From Volucribacter psittacicida (lineage in GTDB: Bacteria > Pseudomonadota > Gammaproteobacteria > Enterobacterales > Pasteurellaceae): 64,000 nucleotides of DNA. The translations under genes and the position numbers were made by a program. The stretch is from the NCBI RefSeq assembly GCF_004339025.1, contig NZ_SMFT01000002.1, forward strand, positions 531,744 through 595,743. Reading direction: 5' to 3'. The notes under the pieces are model-generated. The model was not told the origin of the DNA, did not search any database, and was given only the letters and a program-made list of their open reading frames with translations. This document shows positions 35,926 to 45,486 of the stretch, piece after piece (within the stretch, counting starts at the first letter, position 1; each line of letters starts with the position of its first letter).

Positions 35926-36442
35926 AAAAATCATTGCCACCTGTGCGGTCAGTAGCATTGTGGCTTTAGTGGTTGCCAATTATCCCAGTTCACAATTACG
36001 CACTAGCGAACAAGGTTTATTGGTGATCGGCAATGCGGAAAGTTGCCGCCAACAGCCCTATTATTGCCCAGCAGGTATTTTAACGGTCGGCATTGGCTCT
36101 ACCGCCCAAACAGGGCAACCTATTCAGCAACGGCAATATAGTGAAGCTGAAATTGCCGAACGCTTTGCCAATGATGTACGCCAAGCCGAGCAATGCGTTA
36201 ATCGTTATGCTAATGGTAAAGCAATGCCACAGGGGGCGTTTGATGCTTTGGTATCAATCAGCTTTAATGTGGGCTGTGGCAAAATGCGACAATCTACCTT
36301 ATTTAAAATGGCAAATCAGGGCTATACGCCAGAGATGTGTAACCAGTTTGAACGTTGGGTATATTCAAACGGTAAAAAGTTAAATGGCTTGGTAAAACGC
36401 CGTCAGCAAGAAAAGGCACTGTGTTTACAAGAGGGTAATTAA
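35912..36442 (+). CDS. lys: SAR endolysin, GH24 lysozyme
   Basis: A 176-aa muramidase. The N-terminal signal-anchor-release segment (about residues 7-23) is weakly hydrophobic and rich in Ala, Ser and Val. The catalytic triad is spaced exactly as in T4 lysozyme (E-x8-x-x5-T), with Glu43, Cys52 in place of Asp20, and Thr58 in the block AESCRQQPYYCPAGILTVGI. T4 D20C is known to be active, so Cys is functional. Several extra cysteines (positions 11, 45, 52) could regulate activation by disulfide exchange. Confidence 0.92.
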   Translation: MKLTKKIIATCAVSSIVALVVANYPSSQLRTSEQGLLVIGNAESCRQQPYYCPAGILTVGIGSTAQTGQPIQQRQYSEAEIAERFANDVRQAEQCVNRYANGKAMPQGAFDALVSISFNVGCGKMRQSTLFKMANQGYTPEMCNQFERWVYSNGKKLNGLVKRRQQEKALCLQEGN

Positions 36443-36828
36443 TGGATTTGGTAAAAAGAGCCTTATTGTTTTTCTGTGCAGTGAGTTTATTAGGGCTAAG
36501 TTATTTCTATTGGCAATATAAAACCACTTATCACAAATACCAAGTTAGCCAAATTGAGAAACAAACATTGCAATTACAACTTGTTGATAGTCATCAACAA
36601 ATCGCTGATTTTTATCAGCAAACTAAAGCAATGACACTGCAGATTAATCAATTAACCCAACAAACGGAGCAACGACAAAATGCGCTTAATCAAGCCTTAC
36701 AACATCATCAAGATTGGGCTAATCAGCCTGTGCCTAATGATGTTATTCGCTTGTTCAACAAGGCAAGTAACACCCATAAAAACGCCGATAATTTGCCCCA
36801 TAACGAGCGATTGCAAAACACTAAGTAA
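36442..36828 (+). CDS. Rz-like i-spanin
   Basis: A 128-aa protein with an N-terminal membrane anchor (about residues 7-24, LLFFCAVSLLGLSYFYW) and a long Gln-rich periplasmic coiled coil, then a Pro/Val end VPNDVIRLFNKAS. This is the P2 LysB/lambda Rz pattern. It begins at the endolysin stop and contains the start of an out-of-frame lipoprotein gene. Confidence 0.85.
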   Translation: MDLVKRALLFFCAVSLLGLSYFYWQYKTTYHKYQVSQIEKQTLQLQLVDSHQQIADFYQQTKAMTLQINQLTQQTEQRQNALNQALQHHQDWANQPVPNDVIRLFNKASNTHKNADNLPHNERLQNTK

Positions 36829-36973
36829 CTTTAGGATTAAGCAAAATAAGGATTTAGTACAAGCCTTGCACAATAGCTTAACCACATTATCCCATTGTGT
36901 TATTGCTTACCAAGTATTAAATGATTGCATAGAAAATCATAACAATATGAATTTAATTAATAATAAACCATAA
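36680..36973 (+). CDS. Rz1-like o-spanin lipoprotein (nested)
   Basis: A 97-aa ORF starting inside the Rz gene in the +1 frame. The signal IGLISLCLMMLFAC ends in a lipobox (LFAC, Cys25). A Pro/Thr-rich PIKTPIICP segment follows, as in Rz1/LysC. It continues past the Rz stop for about 145 nt, longer than usual. Together with Rz it should disrupt the outer membrane. Confidence 0.82.
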   Translation: MRLIKPYNIIKIGLISLCLMMLFACSTRQVTPIKTPIICPITSDCKTLSNFRIKQNKDLVQALHNSLTTLSHCVIAYQVLNDCIENHNNMNLINNKP

Positions 36974-36985
36974 AAAGGAAACATT

Positions 36986-37297
36986 ATGACAACCACAAAT
37001 CAAGCAACTTCATTATTAGAAAAATTAAATGCCTTAACCTCAAACGAAGTTACCGTTTCGGTGGCAGGCGTTGATTTTACCTTTGTGCGTGATAATTCCG
37101 CTTATGATGCCATGATTAATGAAATTAATACTGATAATAAAGTTACCCCAATGAAAGATTATTTATTAGCGATTGTTAAACGTGAACAACGTGAGGACTT
37201 ATTACAAATTATCAATGTGCCAGGACTGGCGATTAATCTTGCAGGTATGGTTAATAAAGCCTTAATTCCACAAATTGAGTTATCGCTAAAAAAATAG
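36986..37297 (+). CDS. Tail assembly chaperone, short form
   Basis: A 103-aa protein (MTTTNQATSLLEKLNALTSN) with a beta-rich VTVSVAGVDFTFVRDN start. It stands immediately before the tape measure gene, where P2 gpE and lambda gpG are found. It ends ...SLKK and stops at TAG right after the run A-AAA-AAA. A -1 slip there extends it, see the next entry. Confidence 0.82.
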   Translation: MTTTNQATSLLEKLNALTSNEVTVSVAGVDFTFVRDNSAYDAMINEINTDNKVTPMKDYLLAIVKREQREDLLQIINVPGLAINLAGMVNKALIPQIELSLKK

Positions 37298-37476
37298 CTA
37301 TTCGTGTGGAAAATATTGAAAGCAACGGTTTATCACAAGCCATTGCTTTGCGTAAACATTATTTACCGCACGAAGATGATAGCGATATTAATTTGGCAAG
37401 AGCTATTTGGCTAAATAAACAATATTTTGAAAATTTAGCCACCGCCGTAGCCAGTGGAATCGCCAAAGTGTTTTAG
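36986..37476 (+). CDS. Tail assembly chaperone, -1 frameshift fusion (gpE/E'- or gpGT-like)
   Basis: The heptamer A-AAA-AAA at 37288-37294 lies in the correct phase for a -1 slip (codons CTA AAA AAA TAG). The -1 frame is then open for 60 codons, IAIRVENIESNGLSQAIALR onward to ASGIAKVF, ending at TAG 37474-37476, 8 nt before the tape measure ATG. The extension has no ribosome site or start of its own and otherwise leaves an unexplained 180-nt gap. The fusion has 163 aa. Confidence 0.78.
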
Positions 37477-37484
37477 GATAAAAA

Positions 37485-39608
37485 ATGGCAGTACAAGGAC
37501 TTGAATATATTATCAGCTTGACGGATCAAATATCCGCCCCATTAAGGGGGATTAGCAAGCAAATTGAAGAACTAGGCTCAAAGGGCAAAGAAGCTATATC
37601 GCAAATTGGTATGGGTATGGCGGCTGTTGTTGGTGCGGGTCTAGCGCTCAAAAATGCCCTTGATCCTGCCATTGAATTTAATCGAGCATTAGCGGAAGTT
37701 GAGGCGGCTGGCGTATCGGCTAGCGGTTTGCAGAAAGTCAGTAAATTTGCCTTAGATTTTTCTTCAACCTTTGGCATATCATCAAAAGAAGTCGTTAATT
37801 CAGTTAATGAAATTGCCCGAGCCATTGACGGTTTAACCGAAGATGAATTAATTAGCTTTGCCGAGGGTTCAAATATTTTAGCCAAAGCCACAGGGTCTAG
37901 CGTACAAGAAATGGGATCGTACTTATCTACTATGTACGGTATTTTCCAACAAGAGGCTGATCAAATGGGCAAGGCTAAATGGGTCAAAATGATGGCTGGG
38001 CAAGCCACATTAACCGCCAATATGTTTAAATCATCAGGGGAAAGCCTTAGCCAAGCCTTTACAAATTTAATGTCCACAGGGCAATCAAAAGGGATTGCAT
38101 TAGCTGAACAATTTGCAGTATTGGGTAATTTACAATCAGTTATGCCTGGCGGTATGTCGGGTACGAAATACGCCGCATTTTTAAAAGGGGTAGGAAAAGC
38201 CCAACAGAAACTAGGCTTAGATTTTCTGGACAGCCAAAATAGAATGCGTCCTATCACTGAAATTTTAACCCAAATTAAAAATAGTTATGGCGACACCATA
38301 GACGAAGTAGAGGCATTGCAATTAAGTAAAGCCTTTGGTTCTGATGATGCAGTAGCAGTTATCAATTACTTATTACCTAAGATTGATCAACTAAAAGATA
38401 ACATCAAAGAAATTGGCGATATTGACAACCTTGATGATGCCATTCGCCTTTCTAAGATGACTACCGATCCTTGGGCAAGATTAGCGGAAATTATCCAAAA
38501 TATTAAAGTTGCCATTGGTACGGAAATTTTACGCACCCTTGATCCTATTATGACCAAAATCGCCAATATGGGGCAAGCATTTCAAAACTGGTTATCTACC
38601 TATAAAAATTTGGCTTGGTTATTAGGGGTAATCGTTGGCATTTTTATGAGTATGGGGGCTGTTGTTGGGGTTATTACCATTTTCAGCGGTTTTATTGCCG
38701 TATTGAAAATTGTTGCAGTCGCTTTTGTGGCAATCGTTATTCCAGTGGTTATTTTAGCCGCCAAAATTATGTTAGTGGTTGGTGTCATTTATTTATTAAG
38801 AAATTATATTGCAGATTTTATTGCAGGTTTTATCAAAGGGTTTAAACAAGCAGGCGTATCCTTTGACCCTTTATTCTCTGCCTTTAATAACGTTTGGCAA
38901 TCTATTCAAAAAATTGCTAGTGCCATTGGTAGAGTGATTAATTTGTTATTTGGAGCAAATGATGAGATCTCTACTTGGGCTAATTATGGGGAATTATCAG
39001 GACGTGTTTTCGGCGAGGCACTAAATATTATTATTTCTCTTATAGAGGCTATGGCTAATGGTATTGGTATATTTGCTGATACTTTCGTTAATGTTGTCAA
39101 TATTGTCATCACAATGTGGCAAAAAGTGATTAAAGGCTTTGAAGAGGGCGATATTTTAGGGGCATTAATGGCAATTTGTGAGGGGATTTTAGCGGTATTC
39201 TCAACAATGATCACAGGCGTTAAAAATGCCTTTATCAATATGATTAACTGGGCGATTGAACAAATTAATAAAGTGCCTGGCGTGGAAATTCCTTTAATCC
39301 CTATTGTTGATGAAAATGCGATTAGTCCTGCTGAAGCTGGAGCAGATACGGCAGTTGCTAGTCAAAGTGCCTTAATGGCAACAAATATCGCAGGTATTGC
39401 AATGCAATCGGCACAGTTAGCACCGATAGCAATGCCAAATGAGATGAAGCCTAATACTGATGTTCAACAAGGGGCATTAAGAAATAAAGTTAATAATTCA
39501 ACCAGTAATATTAATAATTCAGTCAATATTCAGAATTTAAATGTAAGTCATGATGATAAAGAAAATATCATGCAAACCATTAGAAATCATCAGCAATTAC
39601 AAGGGTAA
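37485..39608 (+). CDS. Tail tape measure protein
   Basis: A 707-aa protein: an Ala/Gly-rich helical N-terminal half, then MTTDPWARLAEIIQNIKVAIG. A cluster of hydrophobic segments (about residues 375-450 and 520-570) follows, and the C-terminus is Asn/Ser-rich. The family TP901 core region around ATGSSVQEMGSYLSTMYGIF is recognisable. It sets tail length and is translated just after the frameshifted chaperone. Confidence 0.92.
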   Translation: MAVQGLEYIISLTDQISAPLRGISKQIEELGSKGKEAISQIGMGMAAVVGAGLALKNALDPAIEFNRALAEVEAAGVSASGLQKVSKFALDFSSTFGISSKEVVNSVNEIARAIDGLTEDELISFAEGSNILAKATGSSVQEMGSYLSTMYGIFQQEADQMGKAKWVKMMAGQATLTANMFKSSGESLSQAFTNLMSTGQSKGIALAEQFAVLGNLQSVMPGGMSGTKYAAFLKGVGKAQQKLGLDFLDSQNRMRPITEILTQIKNSYGDTIDEVEALQLSKAFGSDDAVAVINYLLPKIDQLKDNIKEIGDIDNLDDAIRLSKMTTDPWARLAEIIQNIKVAIGTEILRTLDPIMTKIANMGQAFQNWLSTYKNLAWLLGVIVGIFMSMGAVVGVITIFSGFIAVLKIVAVAFVAIVIPVVILAAKIMLVVGVIYLLRNYIADFIAGFIKGFKQAGVSFDPLFSAFNNVWQSIQKIASAIGRVINLLFGANDEISTWANYGELSGRVFGEALNIIISLIEAMANGIGIFADTFVNVVNIVITMWQKVIKGFEEGDILGALMAICEGILAVFSTMITGVKNAFINMINWAIEQINKVPGVEIPLIPIVDENAISPAEAGADTAVASQSALMATNIAGIAMQSAQLAPIAMPNEMKPNTDVQQGALRNKVNNSTSNINNSVNIQNLNVSHDDKENIMQTIRNHQQLQG

Positions 39609-39610
39609 TT

Positions 39611-39940
39611 ATGCAAGAGCTTTATTTAGATTTATTGATTACAGATGAGGATATTACGTTAGATTCGGGCAATATGCCGATTATTTGTAATAACCGTATT
39701 TCTATTGCTCAAGATATTAAACACGCCATTTTAGAAAGCGGTTTAGTTACCCTATTAATTGGCGAGCGTAGTCGTATTTTAAGACGAGATATTATTTTAA
39801 GAATTATCCTATTGGTAGAAGAAGATCAACGTTTAATCCCTGGGTCAATTAGTATTACCGAAGAAAGTCATAATCGGCTTTTTTTAACCTCAGAAACTTA
39901 TGACTTTGGCACAATCACGCAAGGAATTAGCTATGAGTGA
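39611..39940 (+). CDS. Baseplate-region protein (DUF2590-like)
   Basis: A 109-aa protein with LDLLITDEDITLDSGNMPIICNNRISIAQDIKHAILESGL, the pattern of the small DUF2590 / gpW-like proteins that precede baseplate gpJ in HP1-type phages. It overlaps the gpJ start by 8 nt. Confidence 0.78.
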   Translation: MQELYLDLLITDEDITLDSGNMPIICNNRISIAQDIKHAILESGLVTLLIGERSRILRRDIILRIILLVEEDQRLIPGSISITEESHNRLFLTSETYDFGTITQGISYE

Positions 39941-41093
39941 GTTTAAACAATTATTACAAGAACAAGGCTTACCGACCGAAGAAAGCCAAATAAAGCAAGA
40001 GTTTGAAAATTTAACCCAACAAGCAGGCATTATTACAAATACCTCTAAAATGTCGCCATTTTGGCGGTTAATTACTGCCATTGCAGTAAAACCAGTGAAA
40101 TGGCTAACCGATTATTTAATTGAGGATATTTTGCCCAATTTATTTGTTAAAACCGCAAAGGGAAAATGGTTACAACTTCAAGCTTGGGCGATTGGGCTTG
40201 ATTTTAAAGCCGCCACAAAATCCGTAGGGGTTATTCATTTTACCAAAGAAAGCGATTTAACAGATTTAACCATTAAACAAGGCACACTTGTACAAACAGA
40301 ACGCATTAATGATGTTATTTATCGTTTAATTGTGAGCGAAGATACCTTAATCCCTAAAGGTACATTAACTGCCCCTGTGCCAGTTATCGCTGAAAATGCT
40401 GGGGCAAATTATAACTTGGCAAGCGGATATTATCGTATTCTTACTGAACATATTAACGGCGTAAAAAGTGTTGAAAATAAAGAAGATTGGCTTATTGAAC
40501 CAGGTGCAGATCAAGAAACGGACGAAGAATTAAGACAACGTTATCGCACGCAGTTTTCTAGTGTGGGACAACATCATATTGATTCCGTTTACAAAGGCAT
40601 TATTGCCAAAGTTGCAGGGTTATCCGTTGATCGCATTTATTTTCAACATGAAGCCCCACGTGGGCCAGGTACGGCTAATGCTTATTTATTATTAGATACG
40701 GGGGTTATTAGTCAGCCCTTTGTTGATAAAGTAAATCATCATGTCCAAACCGAGGGCTACCATGGGCATGGTGATGATTTAATGTGTTTTGCTATGCCTG
40801 AAACCAAGCACAGAATCAGTTGCAAACTTTATTTAAATAACAGTATTACCGCCAATAGAAAAGCCGAAATTCTAACAGCGGTGGAAAATATGATCCGTTG
40901 TGCCTTTCGTGAAAATAATAATTATCAGGTAACGAAAACTTATCCATTTACCTTATTTTCTTGGTCAAAACTTGGCGAAGAAATACATCAAACCTTTACT
41001 GAAATTCAGTCTATTACTTGGGGGCAAACTGATATAAAAAGCGAGTTAAGTATTCCACGTATTGAAACCTTAACACTTGAGGCTATGCAATGA
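39933..41093 (+). CDS. Baseplate protein (P2 gpJ family)
   Basis: A 386-aa protein with the gpJ/Mu gp47 fold: [20 protein letters not shown], then [19 protein letters not shown] and the hallmark [20 protein letters not shown]. The ATG at 39933 is within the stop region of the previous gene and follows AAGGA. It forms the baseplate wedge with gpI and the preceding protein. Confidence 0.92.
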   Translation: MSEFKQLLQEQGLPTEESQIKQEFENLTQQAGIITNTSKMSPFWRLITAIAVKPVKWLTDYLIEDILPNLFVKTAKGKWLQLQAWAIGLDFKAATKSVGVIHFTKESDLTDLTIKQGTLVQTERINDVIYRLIVSEDTLIPKGTLTAPVPVIAENAGANYNLASGYYRILTEHINGVKSVENKEDWLIEPGADQETDEELRQRYRTQFSSVGQHHIDSVYKGIIAKVAGLSVDRIYFQHEAPRGPGTANAYLLLDTGVISQPFVDKVNHHVQTEGYHGHGDDLMCFAMPETKHRISCKLYLNNSITANRKAEILTAVENMIRCAFRENNNYQVTKTYPFTLFSWSKLGEEIHQTFTEIQSITWGQTDIKSELSIPRIETLTLEAMQ

Positions 41094-41620
41094 TAAAAAT
41101 TACATTACCTTTTTGGCTAAATAAAGGCGAGTTAGTAAAAATTGCACGCCTGTTTGAAAATTGGTGGGGATATATTCTGAATTTATTGCAGACTCAATTT
41201 AATATCTTAGATGAAGAAAATTGTAGTGAAAGAATATTAAACCTTATTGCCTACCAACGAGATATAGAACGTTTTAATAATGAACCACTTTCTTTATTTA
41301 GAAAACGGGTTAAATATGCCTATATCAATGCCAAAGAATCAGGTAGCAAAATTGGTTTTATTCGTATTTTTGAACGCTTAGGCATTGGCTATGTAGAAAT
41401 TGAAGAACGTTTTGATAACGAAAATTGGGACGTTATCAAAATTAGGCTAAGTGATTCGCAATTATCTAAAAATCACGAGCTATTGAATTTAATCATTAGA
41501 AAATATGGCAGAACTTGCCGAAGATATACATTTGAAATTTTAACCAATGAACAAGTGATTATTTACCAAGGCGAGTTTAATCACGATTATCAATGCTTTC
41601 ATTTAACCATTAATAACTAG
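41090..41620 (+). CDS. Tail protein (P2 gpI family)
   Basis: A 176-aa protein following gpJ with a 4-nt overlap (ATGA). It has [29 protein letters not shown] and [20 protein letters not shown], which fit the gpI wedge component that joins baseplate to fibres. The call rests largely on position and length. Confidence 0.78.
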   Translation: MIKITLPFWLNKGELVKIARLFENWWGYILNLLQTQFNILDEENCSERILNLIAYQRDIERFNNEPLSLFRKRVKYAYINAKESGSKIGFIRIFERLGIGYVEIEERFDNENWDVIKIRLSDSQLSKNHELLNLIIRKYGRTCRRYTFEILTNEQVIIYQGEFNHDYQCFHLTINN

Positions 41621-41634
41621 AAAAAAGGTGTTAT

Positions 41635-43740
41635 ATGGCAAGTTTAATCACAAAAGAATTTGAAAAATATATTGCAAACCAAACCACAAATAGCGGTACG
41701 GTTATTTTAGATGAATTTATTTTCGCTAATATTCCAGGATTAACCGAGCAAAACTTAGCAAATTATTTAACGATACCGAACAATAGCCAAATTGTGCATA
41801 GACAAGCAATATCACAAAAAGGCGTAGTGAATGAAAATTCCGTTGTCTATTCTATAACTATTGGTACTGAAATTGGCGATTTTGATTTTAATTTTATAGG
41901 CTTAATTAACAAATCAAATAATATGCTTGCCGTAGCTATTAGCACGAACACAATTAAGAAAATCAAGAATAAGGACAATATTCAGGGCAATAGTATTACC
42001 CGTTCTGTACTATTGGAATTTGCAGGAGCAAAGCAATTAACCAATATCAATGTTAATGCCAATACATGGCAAATTGATTTTACTGCCAGATTACAGGGAA
42101 TTGATGAAAAAATTCGTTTAACTAATCGTGATCTTTATGGAAGAGCGGTCTTTTTTGATGAAAGTTTTTTAGTCACGAGAAAAAGCGGCAATCAATTTTA
42201 TATTGAAAAAGGCACAGCATATATTGAGGGCGTACGGGCTGATCTAACAAGCAAGCAAACCATTACTGCCGCAACTCTTCCTTGTTCTATTTATATTGAT
42301 GTGGTGCATCATTGTACGGTAACAGGTCGCTACGAAACAGAAATTAAGTTCTTACAACAAAATAAAAATGATTATATCGATTCGGCAGGTTATCAACATT
42401 ATGTACAGATTATTGCGGATATTGATCGTAATGCAAATGTTACTGATCGCCGATTATTGTCGTTTGTTAAACAAATTACCCCGAAAAAGATTGATGAAAA
42501 TACAAAAAATACGGCGGATAATACAGGGCATACGCATGAGATAGCTAAAGCCAGTACCTCAATTACTGGAATTGTGCAACTAGTCGATAATTTACTAAGT
42601 AATGCCAACAATATGGCTCTTACTGCTAAGCAAGGGCGAGAGTTAAAACGCCTTATTGACGGATTAGGCACACCCTTTCAAAATTTTTCAGCTACCTCTT
42701 CCTTGGACAATACGACCAATTTAAATGATTTAAAAGGGGCAAGAAAATACGGTGTTTATTCGCAAAGTAGTAATAGCAATGCTCTTACAGCATTAAACTA
42801 TCCAGAGCAAAAAGCAGGAACGCTATTTGTTTTGCCATCTGCTTATCAAGGTATTCAACTTTATGTGCCGTTTGATAATCAAATTATCTATATTCGCCGA
42901 ACCAATCAAGCCAGTGGGTTTGAAAATTGGCTGATTATCGGCGATGTAATTGATAATTTAAATAGTGATAGCAAAACCGCAGGCTTATCTGCTCGTCAGG
43001 GGAAATTTTTAAATGATAATAAGGTTGACCGTGCAGGAGATACCATTACTGGGGATTTGGTGATTAACGGCAAAATCGTTGTTAATGATTTTACATTTAA
43101 TTGTACCACGCCAAATTGGAATGGATTGTTTTTTAATTTATATGATAACGGCACTACCCACAATGGCGGACAGTGGCGGATAGAATTTCACCCAAAGTCC
43201 AATGAAGAAACCCGATTAAATATGGTTTATAAACCCAAAGTGGGAGTGCAGAAATATATTGCTTTTCCTACAGTTTATACCAATCGGGAAGTAATTGCTT
43301 ATCAAAGTTGGGTTACTCAACAATTTACAGGGGCTATATGTGCATTTGCGATGACTACACCACCTGCAGGCTGGTTAAGATGTAATGGTGCAGCAGTATC
43401 AAGAACAACTTATGCGGATTTATTTCAAGCAATTGGTACGACTTTTGGAGCAGGAAATGGTTCAACCACGTTTAACTTACCTGATTTGCGTGGTGAGTTT
43501 GTTAGAGGCTTTGATGACGGCCGAGGTGTTGATAGTAGTCGAGGTTTTGGTTCTTGGCAAAATGATGAAATAAAAGAACATAAACATCAATTAAAGATAA
43601 ATGGTGTTGCCGCAGGAAATGTTGGACCTTGGGAAGGGGCTTTACATACTGGTTCAGGAAAAGAATATAGCACAGAAAATTTTGGCGGAAATGAAACCCG
43701 TCCTAGAAACGTGGCTTTACTGTACTGCATTAAATATTAG
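41635..43740 (+). CDS. Tail fibre protein with collar domain
   Basis: A 701-aa protein. The N-terminus (MASLITKEFEKYIANQ, then a VILDEFIFANIPG-type strand) is the baseplate-attaching DUF3751-type domain. A repeat-like middle part contains two LxxNxxxMALTAKQGRELK / LNSDSKTAGLSARQGKFLN blocks. The phage tail-collar domain lies near the C-terminus: AMTTPPAGWLRCNGAAVSR followed by LPDLRGEFVRGFDDGRGVD. It determines receptor binding and host range. Confidence 0.92.
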   Translation: MASLITKEFEKYIANQTTNSGTVILDEFIFANIPGLTEQNLANYLTIPNNSQIVHRQAISQKGVVNENSVVYSITIGTEIGDFDFNFIGLINKSNNMLAVAISTNTIKKIKNKDNIQGNSITRSVLLEFAGAKQLTNINVNANTWQIDFTARLQGIDEKIRLTNRDLYGRAVFFDESFLVTRKSGNQFYIEKGTAYIEGVRADLTSKQTITAATLPCSIYIDVVHHCTVTGRYETEIKFLQQNKNDYIDSAGYQHYVQIIADIDRNANVTDRRLLSFVKQITPKKIDENTKNTADNTGHTHEIAKASTSITGIVQLVDNLLSNANNMALTAKQGRELKRLIDGLGTPFQNFSATSSLDNTTNLNDLKGARKYGVYSQSSNSNALTALNYPEQKAGTLFVLPSAYQGIQLYVPFDNQIIYIRRTNQASGFENWLIIGDVIDNLNSDSKTAGLSARQGKFLNDNKVDRAGDTITGDLVINGKIVVNDFTFNCTTPNWNGLFFNLYDNGTTHNGGQWRIEFHPKSNEETRLNMVYKPKVGVQKYIAFPTVYTNREVIAYQSWVTQQFTGAICAFAMTTPPAGWLRCNGAAVSRTTYADLFQAIGTTFGAGNGSTTFNLPDLRGEFVRGFDDGRGVDSSRGFGSWQNDEIKEHKHQLKINGVAAGNVGPWEGALHTGSGKEYSTENFGGNETRPRNVALLYCIKY

Positions 43741-43748
43741 GAGAGGAT

Positions 43749-44471
43749 ATGACAGAAAAAATAGTCAGCCAGTTAGATAATAACGGCTATTTTATTGGGG
43801 CAACGGTGGCAGATAAATCGCCACTTGAAGAAGGGATCTATCTCTTGCCGTTTAATGCGGTAGATATTGCACCGCCAGAGCTTAAAGAGGGCGTAATTTA
43901 TCAATACGATAAAGGCACAAATACTTGGCTTGAGATTGAAGATTATCGAGGCAAAACATTTTATTCAACGGAAACAGGGGAAAAGGTAGAGATTACCCAA
44001 TTAGGGAAAATTCCTGAAAATTTAACCGCACTTGTTCCGTTAGATTACCCTTGTTATTGGGACGGTAAGAAGTGGGTTATTGACGAAACCAAACAAGCCG
44101 AGATTAAAGCACAACAACAAGCCGAAATGTGGGAGCGTATCAAAGAAAAACGCTACCAAAATGGCTTAGGTGGGGTGTATGTAGAAAGTATTGGCAAGTG
44201 GTTTCAAACAGGCGAGGAAGAAAAAACCAAGTATCTCGGTTTAGATCGTGTGATTGATAAGCTCGGCGAAATTGATTGGAAAACTTACGATAATACTGTG
44301 GTCAAAATGAACCGCACTTTATTAGATGAAATCTTTATCGCTATGGTACAAGCAGAAAATGCCGATCATTTAAACGCAGAATACCATAAACAACAAATGT
44401 TATTGGCTGATGATCCATTAACTTATGATTATTCAACAGGTTGGAGTAAATGTTATGAAGAAAACCATTAA
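43749..44471 (+). CDS. Tail fibre assembly-type protein (DUF4376-like C-terminus)
   Basis: A 240-aa protein next to the fibre gene. The N-terminal half (GYFIGATVADKSPLEEGIYLLP) resembles phage proteins that accompany fibres. The C-terminal MWERIKEKRYQNGLGGVYVESIGKWF through VVKMNRTLLDEIF is a DUF4376 pattern. It contains a full uptake signal in reverse orientation. A chaperone or accessory role in fibre assembly is inferred from context. Confidence 0.75.
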   Translation: MTEKIVSQLDNNGYFIGATVADKSPLEEGIYLLPFNAVDIAPPELKEGVIYQYDKGTNTWLEIEDYRGKTFYSTETGEKVEITQLGKIPENLTALVPLDYPCYWDGKKWVIDETKQAEIKAQQQAEMWERIKEKRYQNGLGGVYVESIGKWFQTGEEEKTKYLGLDRVIDKLGEIDWKTYDNTVVKMNRTLLDEIFIAMVQAENADHLNAEYHKQQMLLADDPLTYDYSTGWSKCYEENH

Positions 44472-44730
44472 GAAAGCTAAAAAATGGGGCTATCACGTAT
44501 TAATAGCCATTGATCAACTTATTAATGCTCTAACAGGCGGCGGTGCAGATGAAACCTTTTCTAGCCGTTGCTATCGTGGAGCGATATTAGCTAAAAATCC
44601 TAAAAAGCGTTGGCGGTTTTGGTACAGCTTTGTGAATAAGCTATTTTTTGACCCAAACCACTGTAAAACCGCTTATGAAAGCGAGGTGTTAAGACGGCAA
44701 TATCCTGCGGATTTTGAAGTAATTAAGTAA
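44455..44730 (+). CDS. Conserved phage protein of unknown function next to the tail fibre
   Basis: A 91-aa very basic protein: MKKTIKKAKKWGYHVLIAID, then QLINALTGGGADETFSSRCYRGAILAKNP and a WYSFVNKLFFDPNHCKTAY end. This small protein is common beside fibre genes of Pasteurellaceae and other prophages, sometimes mislabelled as a helicase or pseudouridine synthase; no such motif is visible. It overlaps the preceding gene by 17 nt. Confidence 0.75.
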   Translation: MKKTIKKAKKWGYHVLIAIDQLINALTGGGADETFSSRCYRGAILAKNPKKRWRFWYSFVNKLFFDPNHCKTAYESEVLRRQYPADFEVIK

Positions 44731-44736
44731 GGATTG

Positions 44737-45486
44737 ATGATGTGGCAACAAAAACAGCTTAAAGTGTCAGAACAAGTAGAAACCGCATTAATGAATGGCA
44801 AAAATATTAATTTGACCGTAAAAGGAACAAAAATTGGCGTGCATAACTGGACACATGGCATAGAAGAAAAATCAAATCGTTATTTGTCCCCTGAAAATGC
44901 CGTTAAAGTTTTTGCCGATAAAATGCTGGACTATAGCGATCCTAATCGCCCAAAAGACCGACAAGATATTATTGCCATTATGGTAACCAGTTCAAATATT
45001 GATGAATTTATCTTGCAATTAGAAAGCGTACAAGTTTTGTTGCCCGAGCCTTGCTTTCAACAGGCATTAGATTACGCAAAATCAAGCCGAAATTTGGCGG
45101 ATAGCAAAATGATTAAGACACCAACAATAGCAAGCCCTGCATTTAGTCAGTCAGCGGATATTACACCAGGTTCTAATCGTACGTTGCAAAGTATTTTGCG
45201 TAATGCTAATTCAATCGCCAATGCGGCAAAAACAGGTGATCCTATGATTGCCATTCAAAATTTATTAAAACTTAAACAACAACGAGAACAGCAGAATCAA
45301 CAAAAAGTAAAACAAATAACCTCTGCACAAGGTTCAATTTTTGCTTTCTCAACCCAAGATTTTTTAGAGAACGCTCAAGCAAAAATGCGAGTGAATATAC
45401 CGTCAGCAAGTAATGTGTTTACCGCTTGCGTTTTATTTATTGGTCAAGATTTATCTGCAATTCGGGGAATGTTATATGACAATTAA
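44737..45486 (+). CDS. HP1-type tail/late protein of unknown function
   Basis: A 249-aa protein with AAGGATTG before two adjacent ATGs. It has LSPENAVKVFADKMLDYSDPNRPKDRQDIIAIM-like blocks and a Gln/Lys-rich central helix, and ends with a hydrophobic VFTACVLFIGQDLSAIRGML. It lies in the block of three genes that closes the HP1 late operon. I assign no function. Confidence 0.72.
   Translation: MMWQQKQLKVSEQVETALMNGKNINLTVKGTKIGVHNWTHGIEEKSNRYLSPENAVKVFADKMLDYSDPNRPKDRQDIIAIMVTSSNIDEFILQLESVQVLLPEPCFQQALDYAKSSRNLADSKMIKTPTIASPAFSQSADITPGSNRTLQSILRNANSIANAAKTGDPMIAIQNLLKLKQQREQQNQQKVKQITSAQGSIFAFSTQDFLENAQAKMRVNIPSASNVFTACVLFIGQDLSAIRGMLYDN

Noticed and set aside
36680-36973. ORF inside Rz dismissed at first as a shadow
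   Set aside because: Rejection reversed: it has a lipobox and Pro-rich segment and is the expected nested Rz1.
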